13,696 bases of DNA from an uncultured Phascolarctobacterium sp. GTDB taxonomy: Bacteria; Bacillota; Negativicutes; Acidaminococcales; Acidaminococcaceae. The stretch is from positions 1 to 13,696 of the forward strand of contig NZ_CAJMEH010000059.1 in assembly GCF_905212365.1 (NCBI RefSeq). Direction: 5' to 3'. Under the pieces are notes generated by a model, which saw only the letters and a list, made by a program, of their open reading frames with translations, ran no database searches and was not told where the DNA came from. This document shows positions 1-6,115 of the stretch, piece after piece. Position numbers and translations under genes: made by a program. The first letter of the stretch is position 1, and each line of letters starts with the position of its first letter.

Positions 1-502
1 CCAAAAGCAGCAGCTCCGGCGAACGCACCAACGTACAGGCCAATCCCAGCTTCTGCTTCATGCCGCCGGACAGCTTTCCCGCCAGCCTGTCGGTAAAGGG
101 AGCAAGGCCCGTCATCTGCAAAAGCCGTGCGAAGCGCTGCTGCCGTGCTTCCGCGGCGATGCCGTGCAAATCGGCGTACAGGTTCATGTTTTCCTGCACG
201 CTTAAATCTTCGTACAGGCCAAACTTTTGCGGCATATAGCTGATACGCGACTGGATTTCCTGCGCGCAGCGCACGACGTCCCGTCCCAAAACCTCCAGCG
301 AGCCTGCGTCGGGACGCAGCAAGCCGCAGCACATACGCAAAAACGTCGTCTTGCCTGCGCCGTCCGGCCCGATTAACGCAGTCATGCGTCCCTGCGGTAT
401 TTTCAGCGACGCTTCACGCAAAGCGTATATTTTTTTATGCGCCGCCGCGTCGTTAAAGATTCGCGTCAGTCCTTCCGCAACAACGGCAAAATCTTTTTCC
501 AT
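1..502 (-). CDS. ABC exporter ATP-binding protein (5' part only)
   Basis: This is the N-terminal 167 residues of an ABC ATPase; the gene runs off the left edge just before the expected Walker B aspartate. The visible protein has a Walker A motif (GPDGAGKT, residues 45-52), a Q-loop glutamine in YMPQKFGLYEDLS (about 90-102) and the ABC signature LSGGMKQK (145-152). The Q-loop and signature resemble the YbhF/drug-exporter ATPase group. It would power export through a permease expected beyond the window edge. The ATG at 502 is preceded by AAGGTG and lies 13 bases after the stop of the HlyD adaptor gene, so the two are almost certainly cotranscribed. In YbhG-YbhF-YbhS-YbhR type systems the adaptor, ATPase and permeases form one export complex. 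The substrate cannot be told from sequence. Confidence 0.9.
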   Translation of the reverse strand, partial: MEKDFAVVAEGLTRIFNDAAAHKKIYALREASLKIPQGRMTALIGPDGAGKTTFLRMCCGLLRPDAGSLEVLGRDVVRCAQEIQSRISYMPQKFGLYEDLSVQENMNLYADLHGIAAEARQQRFARLLQMTGLAPFTDRLAGKLSGGMKQKLGLACTLVRSPELLLL

Positions 503-515
503 AACAACGCACCTT

Positions 516-1500
516 CTACTCAACCGTTACTGTAGCGGGCATCCCCAGGCGCAGCACGTTGTCCGTATCGTCCACGTAAACGCGCACTTCGTACAAGAGG
601 TCGCTGCGCAGCTCCGGCGTCTGCACGTTCTTAGGCGTAAATTCCGCCGTATCCGAAATATAACCTATGCTGCCGCGCAAAGGCTTGTCGGGATAGCTGT
701 CGATAATTACCTGCGCCTGCTGCCCGGGCTTTACCTTTCCTAATTGCGTTTCGGAAACGTAAGCGCGCACCCATTTCTTCTCGTCAACCGTAATCAGATA
801 CACAGGATTCTGCGGCGTCACCATATTGCCGGGCTCCTGCAAACGGGAGCGAATCACGCCGTCCAATGGCGAAATAAGCTGCGACTGCTCCAAATTATAT
901 TCCTGAATTTTTAAATTAGCCTCCAAGGACGCCAGCTGCCCCTCTGCCTGCCGGATATCTTCAACGCGCGGTCCTATTTCTGCCAAACGCTGCGCCGCGC
1001 GCGTCGTCCCAGACTCCGGCCGCCGCCTTATAACGGGCGTTGGCGTCGTCCAGCTGCTGCTTGCTGACTGCGGACTGCTCGTATAAATTCTGCATGCGCT
1101 TTTTATACAGCAAAGCATACTCATGGTCGGCCGTCGCCTCGCGCTGCCGCGCTTCGGCCTGCACAATTTCTTCCGGACGCGAACCGTTATGCAGGCGCTC
1201 CACTACCGCCTCCTGCGTTTGAATCTGCGCCTTGCTCTGAGCAATATTCAGTTTAAGCGTGTCCGTGCGCAGCGTCGCCAAAAGCTGGCCTTTTTTCACA
1301 GCGTCGCCCTCCTCTGCCAGCATACTGTCAATGCGCTCGCTGGCGTTAAAAGCCAACGATACCTGCCGCACGTCCACATTGCCGTACAGCGTCAGCTTAC
1401 CGTCGTCCTGATTGGCGCGATAGTAAAAAAATCCGCCTGCTAATACAGCCGCCAGCAGCGCTGCAGCCAGCGCCTGTTTATGACCGCGAGTAAGAGTCAT
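516..1500 (-). pseudogene. HlyD/YbhG-type membrane fusion adaptor, frameshifted
   Basis: The adaptor of an ABC export complex, anchored in the inner membrane and spanning the periplasm. It is split over two frames. The first (1500 to about 1000) has an N-terminal membrane anchor (about residues 10-27), the first half of the biotinyl-lipoyl-like domain (GNVDVRQVSLAF, then EEGDAVKKGQLLATL) and a coiled-coil hairpin. The second (about 1000 to 516) continues the coiled coil and has the returning lipoyl half (LISPLDGVIRSRLQEPGNMV) and the beta-barrel domain. Both coiled-coil halves carry the related segments NGSRPEEI and IGPRVEDI, typical of YbhG proteins. The frames switch in a GC-alternating tract at about 992-1004; removing one base gives a continuous protein of about 327 residues, the usual family size. 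ATG 1500 is preferred over GTG 1509 because AGGTG lies 6 bases before it. It may be a real mutation or a sequencing error. Confidence 0.85.
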
Positions 1501-1554
1501 GTTCATCACCTCGCATTATAATTAAAATTTGAATTTGAATTTATCGGTAAAAGA

Positions 1555-1589
1555 AAGACTGCATTCTGGCTGTAACAGAATACAGTCTT
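1555..1589 (-). terminator. Hairpin with U-rich tail between rpn remnant and adaptor gene
   Basis: AAGACTG and ATTCTG (1555-1561, 1563-1568) pair with CAGAAT and CAGTCTT (1576-1581, 1583-1589). There is one C/A mismatch and a 7-base loop. On the minus strand the stem is followed by TTCTTTT, a modest U tract. It probably ends transcripts from the rpn remnant. A candidate promoter for the adaptor operon lies just upstream on the same strand, so the hairpin could also sit at the very 5' end of that mRNA and act as an attenuator or stabiliser. Confidence 0.6.
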
Positions 1590-1597
1590 CTACGCTT

Positions 1598-1626
1598 AGT
1601 ATAGCAAAGGCCGCAGCAAATTGCAA
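1598..1626 (-). promoter_or_regulatory. Candidate promoter for the HlyD-ABC operon
   Basis: On the minus strand TTGCAA (1626-1621) is followed after 17 bases by TATACT (1603-1598). A TGC directly before the -10 box makes it an extended -10. Transcription would begin near 1591, at the base of the hairpin at 1555-1589, so that hairpin would then be the 5' end of the adaptor mRNA. A TATAAT nearer the adaptor gene (about 1515-1520) was not preferred because initiation there would leave no room for the ribosome binding site. Confidence 0.35.
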
Positions 1627-1634
1627 GAAAAGTT

Positions 1635-2278
1635 TTATTCCGCCAGTTCCAGTCCGTTGTCTTTAGCTAAAGCGAAAATTTCTTCCTTACTCATGCGTGA
1701 ATATTTCATAATTTTAGCTAAAGGCTCCTTATCCTTGAGCATCTCCAAAGCGTTTTCACGATCTCTTTCCGCACGCCCAGCCATGCGCTCGTCCTTTAAT
1801 CTGGTTTCCAATACCATAAATTCTCGCCTCACTTCCTTGTCCTGCCGCAACCTCACTACCTCTGCCTCCACTTCCTGTGTGAAAGCATCTGTAGGAATAT
1901 GGTCATTAACATAACGCAAAAAATTCTTAACTGTTTGGCTTACCTCGCCTCGCATTCCCTGTGCATTGAGCAGCAATACGGAAACGTCGTTTTTTAGTTC
2001 CAGCTCTAAATTTTCCAAGCATCGGCTTTTAAAGGTATAGAGATAACGTCCTTCACCGAATAAATCGAAAGCGCAAATGAATACTAAAATCATAGGCGCA
2101 CGCCCTTGCTGTCGTAATAAGGCTCGATAGTTTTTTCAGTTTCCGTATAAATAATATCGGCAATCTCCTGCTGCATAATTGCGCCGACTAATTTTTGGCA
2201 GAGATATTTGTTCTGCATTACCTTTTTAAACATGAAGTCGTTGCTTATGGGCAGATTTTCAAATTTACTTTGAGTCAT
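1635..2278 (-). pseudogene. Rpn-family PD-(D/E)XK nuclease/transposase remnant
   Basis: The gene starts at ATG 2278 behind AAGGAGGG. Its first 62 residues match the N-terminus typical of Rpn/PDDEXK_2 proteins (LPISNDFMFKKVMQNK, and KTIEPYYDSKGVRL near the end), then a TGA follows. Overlapping it by 4 bases, a second frame (2093-1635, 152 residues) resumes with FICAFDLFGEGRYLYTF, which in family members lies some 50-60 residues further on. The missing block normally holds the catalytic aspartate after GVRL and the ExQ motif, so an internal deletion with loss of frame has removed the nuclease core. The C-terminal part ends in a charged helical tail (EVRREFMVLETRLKDERMAG). These genes are common, mobile-like and often decayed in Negativicutes and related Bacillota. 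The ATGA overlap mimics translational coupling, but neither product could be an active nuclease. Confidence 0.85.
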
Positions 2279-2292
2279 GGTTTCCCTCCTTA

Positions 2293-2324
2293 ATTATAAC
2301 ATATTTTGCGTAAAAGCGTTTACG
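2293..2324 (-). promoter_or_regulatory. Promoter of rpn remnant with overlapping palindrome
   Basis: A consensus TATAAT lies at 2298-2293 on the minus strand, about 15 bases before the rpn start. No good -35 box sits 17 bases upstream. A perfect dyad, CGTAAA-N4-TTTACG (2309-2324), covers that place instead. Its minus-strand reading, CGTAAACGCTTTTACG, resembles LacI-family operators such as the catabolite-responsive element, with two departures from the usual cre pattern. This suggests control by a DNA-binding protein, but the protein is not identifiable here. Confidence 0.4.
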
Positions 2325-2350
2325 TAATTTGGTTCACTGTTTGCACTCAC
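2294..2350 (-). CDS. Possible 18-residue peptide ORF
   Basis: A GTG at 2350 is preceded by the strong site AGAGGAGGTT (2366-2357) at 8 bases. The frame reads MSANSEPNYVNAFTQNML and stops at TAA 2296-2294, inside the -10 box of the rpn remnant. I do not recognise the peptide. It starts just after the U tract of the terminator at 2371-2427, so it would be translated only from read-through transcripts. The good ribosome binding site is the sole positive evidence; it may be the leftover start of a lost gene. Confidence 0.2.
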   Translation of the reverse strand: MSANSEPNYVNAFTQNML

Positions 2351-2370
2351 ACTTCCAACCTCCTCTGCCA

Positions 2371-2427
2371 AAATAAAAAAGCAGTACCACTGACTACGTT
2401 AAAATTTGTAGTCAGCTCGGTACTGCT
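2371..2427 (-). terminator. Strong intrinsic terminator, minus strand
   Basis: AGCAGTACC (2380-2388) pairs with GGTACTGCT (2419-2427), and CTGACTAC (2390-2397) pairs with GTAGTCAG (2408-2415). There is a small 1x3 internal loop and a 10-base loop. On the minus strand the stem runs straight into TTTTTTATTTT. It lies between the promoter at 2529-2557 and the rpn remnant, so it closes a separate transcript of about 150 bases rather than the upstream cotransporter mRNA, which has its own terminator at 2622-2672. Confidence 0.8.
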
Positions 2428-2512
2428 AAATTTCGCTTAAACTTAATAATGCTTGCGAAATAATCGCGGCGCTCTTGAAAAAGCTGCCGTTTACTGCTTT
2501 TTTTATTTTCAA
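2426..2512 (-). CDS. Possible 28-residue amphipathic peptide
   Basis: A TTG at 2512 opens a frame of 28 codons that begins MKIKKAVNGSFFKS and ends AAIISQALLSLSEI. The TAG stop (2428-2426) touches the first base pairs of the terminator stem. The frame begins about 10 bases after the predicted start site of the promoter at 2529-2557, so promoter, frame and terminator form a compact unit. The N-terminus is basic and the rest is hydrophobic to amphipathic, as in small membrane-active or type I toxin-like peptides. That comparison is about general character only; I recognise no family. The ribosome site (AAAGTGA) is weak and the start is not ATG, so the RNA may instead be non-coding. Confidence 0.3.
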   Translation of the reverse strand: MKIKKAVNGSFFKSAAIISQALLSLSEI

Positions 2513-2528
2513 AGATTCACTTTAAATT

Positions 2529-2557
2529 ATTATAACAGACTTACAGTCTGCGGACAA
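2529..2557 (-). promoter_or_regulatory. Promoter with perfect dyad filling its spacer
   Basis: On the minus strand TTGTCC (2557-2552) and TATAAT (2534-2529) are separated by exactly 17 bases. The spacer carries the perfect inverted repeat CAGACT-GTA-AGTCTG (2550-2536). A dimeric repressor bound there would block RNA polymerase directly. Transcription should begin near 2522 and stop at the terminator at 2371-2427. The promoter boxes are visible directly; the operator role is inferred from placement. Confidence 0.65.
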
Positions 2558-2621
2558 GAAAAAATTCTCTTAACAAAACGTTGCAAAAAAATAATTGGCT
2601 TTTAGAATTTTTAGACTCACT

Positions 2622-2672
2622 CTTATAAAAAGCTCTGACTGCCATGCGCTAACGGCAATGCAGCCAGAGCTT
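2622..2672 (-). terminator. Terminator of the phosphate cotransporter gene
   Basis: AAGCTCTG (2630-2637) pairs with CAGAGCTT (2665-2672), and after one mismatch CTGC pairs with GCAG. On the minus strand the stem is followed by a short TTTTTAT tract. It lies 21 bases past the stop of the cotransporter gene, the usual place for its terminator. Confidence 0.7.
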
Positions 2673-2693
2673 AAAGATTTTATTTCTTTACTG

Positions 2694-4301
2694 CTAAAAT
2701 GTGCCCTGCACCAGCTGGCCGATGTTCTTGGAATGGTCGGACACGCGCTTCATATTTATCAGCAGCTCCAGCATCACGAAACCGGCCACGGGGTCGCAGC
2801 GGTGCTCGTTCAAACGCACAATATGGTTCTTGCGGATTTCCTTTTGATAATGCTTTACCTCGCGGCACAAACGGATAGCGTCGGCAGCGATGTCCTTATC
2901 GTTTTTCTCCAAAGCCTCCAACGCCCTGCCGCTAGCCCGCAGCACCATTTCGCTCAGCTGCAGCAGCTCCTGCCGCGCTTCCTCGGAAAAATGCACCTCG
3001 TCCTCAAAAATCATCCGCGCCTTTTTCGCCAGCGTTTCGCCATGGTCGCCGATACGCTCGATATCGTTGCAAGCGTGCAGCAGGCCGGTATGACGCGCGG
3101 ACACAGCCTCGCTCATTTCCGTAGAGCTCATCTCCGTCAGGTAATCGGTAATATCCCGCTCCAGCGCGTCCACTACCGGCTCGTGTTCCAGCACATATTT
3201 TATTTTTTCCGCATCGTAAGTCTGAATGGCTTCCATGCCCAGGCGCACATCCTTACGCGCCAGATTGCCCATTCGCACTACCTCTTTCACCGCCAGGCTC
3301 ATGGCGATGGAGGGCGTGCTCAGCATAGCTTTATCCAGATAAACCGGACGCAGGGAAATACTGTCGTCCTTACCGGGCACAAGGCGTTCCACCAGCTTAA
3401 TAAAAGGATTAACGAAGGGCATAAACAGCAGCGTATTGATAACGTTAAAAGCCGAATGAGCGTTGGCGATCTGCCGGGCAATGTCCTGAGGCGGCGACAC
3501 ATACATAACTATCTGCACGAACCAATGCATAAAGGTTACGAAGATAATGCTGCCGATTACATTGAACATTACATGAGCCACAGCCACCCGCTTAGCCGTA
3601 ATATTGGCCCGCAGCGACGCCAGCACCGCCGTTACGCAGGTGCCGATATTATCGCCCAGCAGCACGGGAATAGCGCCCTCCAAAGGAATCAGCCCCTGCC
3701 CAGCCATCGCGATAAGGATACCTATCGTCGCGCTGCTGGACTGAATCAGCACCGTCATAACCGTGCCGACGCAGATGCCCAGCAGAGGATTACTGGAAAA
3801 ATGACTGATAAAATCGACGAAGCCGGGATAATCCCGCAAGGGCATCACAGCCTTGCCCATCATATCCATACCCAACATCAAAATACCAAAGCCCAGCACT
3901 ACCTGTCCCAAATATTTGCCGCGGCGGCGCCTGGCCAAAAGCTGCGTCAAAAAGCCGACGAAAATCAGCACGGTGATATAATCAGACAGCTTAAAGGCAA
4001 TAAGCTGCGCCGTCATGGTCGTGCCGATATTGGCGCCCATGATAATGCCGAAGCCCTGCTTGAGGGTCAGCAGCCCGGCGTTCACCAGGCCCACAGTCAT
4101 AACCGTCGTCGCGCCGCTGGCCTGCAGCACGGCGGTAACGACCGCGCCCAGCAGCACGCCCATAGCCAGCACGCCGGTCATGGCCTCCAATATTTTTTGC
4201 AGCTTAGCGCCGGCCGCCTTCTGCAAACCGTCGCCCATCAGCTGCATGCCGTACATAAACAAGGCGATGCCGCCTAAAAAGCCTAAAAAATAAACAAGCA
4301 T
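2694..4301 (-). CDS. Na+/phosphate cotransporter with PhoU-like tail
   Basis: A 535-residue inner-membrane protein of the NptA/YjbB type that moves inorganic phosphate with sodium. The membrane part (about 1-310) has the family's duplicated, inverted repeats: QASGAT (60-65) and QSSSAT (187-192), each followed by a glycine-rich segment, GANIGT (89-94) and GDNIGT (216-221). The last 200 residues form a PhoU-like helical domain with two metal-binding type motifs, ERIGDHGETL (about 415-424) and KRVSDHSKNI near the end. Length and domain order are normal for the Bacillota versions. ATG 4301 is preceded by GAGAGGTG at 10 bases. The gene stands alone, with its own promoter (4337-4365) and terminator (2622-2672). 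Phosphate as substrate comes from the family; some members export rather than import. Confidence 0.93.
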   Translation of the reverse strand: MLVYFLGFLGGIALFMYGMQLMGDGLQKAAGAKLQKILEAMTGVLAMGVLLGAVVTAVLQASGATTVMTVGLVNAGLLTLKQGFGIIMGANIGTTMTAQLIAFKLSDYITVLIFVGFLTQLLARRRRGKYLGQVVLGFGILMLGMDMMGKAVMPLRDYPGFVDFISHFSSNPLLGICVGTVMTVLIQSSSATIGILIAMAGQGLIPLEGAIPVLLGDNIGTCVTAVLASLRANITAKRVAVAHVMFNVIGSIIFVTFMHWFVQIVMYVSPPQDIARQIANAHSAFNVINTLLFMPFVNPFIKLVERLVPGKDDSISLRPVYLDKAMLSTPSIAMSLAVKEVVRMGNLARKDVRLGMEAIQTYDAEKIKYVLEHEPVVDALERDITDYLTEMSSTEMSEAVSARHTGLLHACNDIERIGDHGETLAKKARMIFEDEVHFSEEARQELLQLSEMVLRASGRALEALEKNDKDIAADAIRLCREVKHYQKEIRKNHIVRLNEHRCDPVAGFVMLELLINMKRVSDHSKNIGQLVQGTF

Positions 4302-4336
4302 AAGTTAATTGCACCTCTCATATTATTGGTGCTTCT

Positions 4337-4365
4337 ATTATACTAGAAAATCAAATCTGCGTAAA
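4337..4365 (-). promoter_or_regulatory. Promoter of the phosphate cotransporter gene
   Basis: TTTACG (4365-4360), a 17-base spacer and a consensus TATAAT (4342-4337) lie on the minus strand, 35 bases upstream of the start codon. The region directly upstream is the U tract of the terminator at 4371-4415, so the gene is insulated from its upstream neighbour. Confidence 0.65.
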
Positions 4366-4370
4366 ATTTT

Positions 4371-4415
4371 TCAAAAAAATTACGCCGTACGTTAGCGTGC
4401 TGTACGGCGTAATTT
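4371..4415 (-). terminator. 14-bp perfect-stem terminator
   Basis: AAATTACGCCGTAC (4377-4390) pairs perfectly with GTACGGCGTAATTT (4402-4415) around an 11-base loop. On the minus strand the stem ends in seven Ts (4383-4377, partly in the stem) followed by GAAAAATTTT. The importer operon already has a terminator at 4561-4597, so this is either a backup or the end of a separate short transcript from the candidate promoter at 4509-4517. Confidence 0.75.
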
Positions 4416-4502
4416 AAGGAGAGGTGTATGATGAAAAGATATGTTTAGTGGAGTCGTTAGAAAGAAGCGCTTGCTTCGCTCAAGGGGTTCTTCCTTTCTC
4501 CG
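4371..4502 (-). ncRNA. Candidate small RNA of about 130 bases
   Basis: An extended -10 promoter (TGC then TACAAT, 4517-4509) on the minus strand would start a transcript near 4502 that ends at the perfect-stem terminator 4371-4415. Inside it, AGAAAGGAAG (about 4497-4488) can pair with CTTCTTTCT (about 4467-4459). Between that hairpin and the terminator lies a C/U-rich linker, ACACCTCTCC (4427-4418). A hairpin, a single-stranded linker and a terminator is a common small-RNA plan. The linker complements the GAGAGGTG ribosome sites of the cotransporter and binding-protein genes in this window. No -35 box is evident. The competing reading is a plus-strand six-codon frame (ATG 4428, SD AAGGAG), which would make the linker merely the complement of a ribosome site. 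Confidence 0.25.
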
Positions 4503-4560
4503 ATTACTATTGTAGCAAATGGATATGACCAAAGTTAGTCCAGCTAGTAACATGTTTGTG

Positions 4561-4597
4561 AAAAAAGCAGCCGCCGGGCGGCAAACCCAACGGCTGC
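4561..4597 (-). terminator. Terminator of the amino acid importer operon
   Basis: GCAGCCG (4567-4573) pairs with CGGCTGC (4591-4597), and a further GGG/CCC pairing is possible inside the loop. On the minus strand the stem is followed by six Ts. It lies 7 bases beyond the stop codon of the ATPase gene. Confidence 0.85.
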
Positions 4598-4604
4598 GAA
4601 ATAT

Positions 4605-5363
4605 TCATTTGAGAATTACGTTTAGGAAAGCCTTCAAGCGCTCGTTCTGCGGATTATCAAAAATTTCCGACGGCGTACCCTGCGCCTGCACATGCCCGTC
4701 GGCCATAAAGACAACCTTAGTAGCCACTTCGCGGGCAAAACCCATTTCGTGAGTCACTACCACCATGGTCATTTTTTCTTCGGCCAGCTCGCGCATGGTT
4801 TTCAAAACCTCGCCCGTCAGCTCCGGGTCCAGCGAAGAAGTAGGCTCGTCGAAAAGCATAATGGACGGCTTCATCGCCAAAGCGCGGGCGATAGCTACGC
4901 GCTGCTGCTGGCCGCCGCTCAGCTTGCGGGGATACTCGTCCCGCTTATCGGACAGGCCAACCTTAGCCAAAAGCGCCTCCGCTTCCTTAATGACCTGCGC
5001 TTTATCGCGCTTCTGCACGTTTACCGGCGCTTCGATAAGATTCTGCAGCACCGTCATATGGGGAAACAAATTAAACTGCTGGAACACCATGCCCATTTTG
5101 CAGGCCACGCGGCGCACATCGTTCTTGCTTACATATTCCGCACCAGAACCGGTTTCACGGCACAGAACCTCGCCGTCGATGGCGATACTGCCGCAGTCGA
5201 CGGTTTCCAGCTTGTTCAGACAGCGCAGCAGCGTGCTTTTGCCGCCGCCGGACGGACCGATAACGGCTACTACCTCGCCCTCGTTGACCTCCAGGTCGAT
5301 GCCCTTGAGAACCTCCAGCTTATTAAACTTTTTCCAGATATTTTGCGCTTTGATTTTATTCAT
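4605..5363 (-). CDS. Polar amino acid ABC importer, ATP-binding protein
   Basis: A 252-residue cytoplasmic ATPase of the GlnQ/HisP type that drives import of amino acids across the inner membrane. All nucleotide-binding motifs are intact: Walker A GPSGGGKS (36-43), Q-loop FQQFNLF (94-100), signature LSGGQQQ (148-154), Walker B IMLFDE (168-173), D-loop SSLDP and H-loop histidine 205 in VVVTHEMGFA. The length is normal for the family. The start ATG at 5363 has GGAGGAG just upstream and lies 12 bases after the permease stop, so the two are translated from one mRNA. The neighbouring HisM-type permease and family 3 binding protein support an amino acid substrate. Glutamine, cystine, histidine or another polar amino acid cannot be told apart. 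Confidence 0.95.
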   Translation of the reverse strand: MNKIKAQNIWKKFNKLEVLKGIDLEVNEGEVVAVIGPSGGGKSTLLRCLNKLETVDCGSIAIDGEVLCRETGSGAEYVSKNDVRRVACKMGMVFQQFNLFPHMTVLQNLIEAPVNVQKRDKAQVIKEAEALLAKVGLSDKRDEYPRKLSGGQQQRVAIARALAMKPSIMLFDEPTSSLDPELTGEVLKTMRELAEEKMTMVVVTHEMGFAREVATKVVFMADGHVQAQGTPSEIFDNPQNERLKAFLNVILK

Positions 5364-5375
5364 CTATTGCTCCTC

Positions 5376-6020
5376 CTATTGGTCGTATCTGGAGAAGTGT
5401 TTTTCCAGACGCTCAAACAGCACGGTCAGCACCAGCGTAGCCGCCAGATAGAAAACTGCCGCTACGATAAAAGGAGTAATGCTGAAATCGCGCTGCACCA
5501 GATTGCGCGCCGTGCGCATCAAATCGTTCATCGCCAAAACGTAAACCAAAGACGTATCCTTAACCAGCGTAATAGTTTCGTTGCTGATAGGCGGTAGAAT
5601 AATGCGGATTACCTGGGGCAGGATAATGCGGCGCATGGTCTGAACATAATTCATGCCCAGAGTATGAGCGGCTTCGTATTGCCCCTGAGGAATCGCCTGA
5701 ATACCTGCGCGGAAAATTTCGCAGAAGTAAGCGGCATAATTCAGCACAAAGGCTACGATGGCCGATTCAAAGTCGGGCAGGCGCACGCCTACGGACGGCA
5801 GCACGAAGTAAACGAAAAAGATTTGCAGCATCAGCGGCGAGCCGCGCAGCACCCACACATAAAACCCTATCAGCTTCTGCAAGGGCTTAATCCCGGACAC
5901 ACGGCCCAGGCTCAACAAGATACCCAGCGGAATGCTTAACACAATGGTAATCAGAAAGACCTGAAAGGAAACTATACAGCCCTCCATCATCTGGGGGATG
6001 ATTCTTAAAACGTAATCCAT
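5376..6020 (-). CDS. Polar amino acid ABC importer, permease
   Basis: A 214-residue inner-membrane permease of the HisM/GlnP family. It shows the family's typical segments: a first hydrophobic helix (about 16-38), the VWVLRGSPLMLQIFFVYFVL stretch (about 55-74) and the EAA loop EIFRAGIQAIPQGQYEAA (101-118) that docks on the ATPase. Upstream TTG 6047 and ATG 6032 are in frame, but ATG 6020 is chosen because GGAG lies 7 bases before it. One permease gene is present, so the channel is probably a homodimer. It begins 134 bases after the binding-protein gene and has its own promoter (6072-6100), which lets the membrane parts be made separately from the binding protein. Confidence 0.93.
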   Translation of the reverse strand: MDYVLRIIPQMMEGCIVSFQVFLITIVLSIPLGILLSLGRVSGIKPLQKLIGFYVWVLRGSPLMLQIFFVYFVLPSVGVRLPDFESAIVAFVLNYAAYFCEIFRAGIQAIPQGQYEAAHTLGMNYVQTMRRIILPQVIRIILPPISNETITLVKDTSLVYVLAMNDLMRTARNLVQRDFSITPFIVAAVFYLAATLVLTVLFERLEKHFSRYDQ

Positions 6021-6071
6021 AATTTTCTCCATCAAATAAATTTTCAACCGCAGTAATGTCAGTCATGCTTT

Positions 6072-6100
6072 ATTGTAGCACTTTACTAAAGTATTTACAA
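6072..6100 (-). promoter_or_regulatory. Promoter of permease-ATPase unit with palindrome in spacer
   Basis: TTGTAA (6100-6095), a 17-base spacer and TACAAT (6077-6072) lie on the minus strand upstream of the permease gene. The spacer contains the palindrome TACTAAAGTA (6084-6093). The same 10-bp palindrome sits in the spacer of the binding-protein promoter at 6997-7025. An overlapping 6+1+6 dyad (6080-6092) includes most of the same bases. The matching placement suggests one regulator controls both units. Confidence 0.55.
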
Positions 6101-6115
6101 GGAAAAGACAAAGAA

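Noticed and set aside
1510..1550. TATAAT directly upstream of the HlyD adaptor start as its promoter
   Set aside because: Initiation there would fall at the start codon and exclude the ribosome site, and no -35 box is present 16-18 bases upstream.
2090..2278. Short 62-residue protein as an independent functional gene
   Set aside because: It matches only the N-terminal part of Rpn proteins and stops where the catalytic block should begin; read with the following frame it is a deleted gene.
2595..4277. 560-codon open frame on the plus strand
   Set aside because: It lies antisense to the well-supported phosphate cotransporter gene. Its translation is rich in His and Gln with no domain pattern, which is expected from the complement of hydrophobic codons.
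4692..5597. 301-codon open frame on the plus strand
   Set aside because: Antisense to the importer ATPase and permease, which carry complete family motifs; no ribosome site or recognisable motif.
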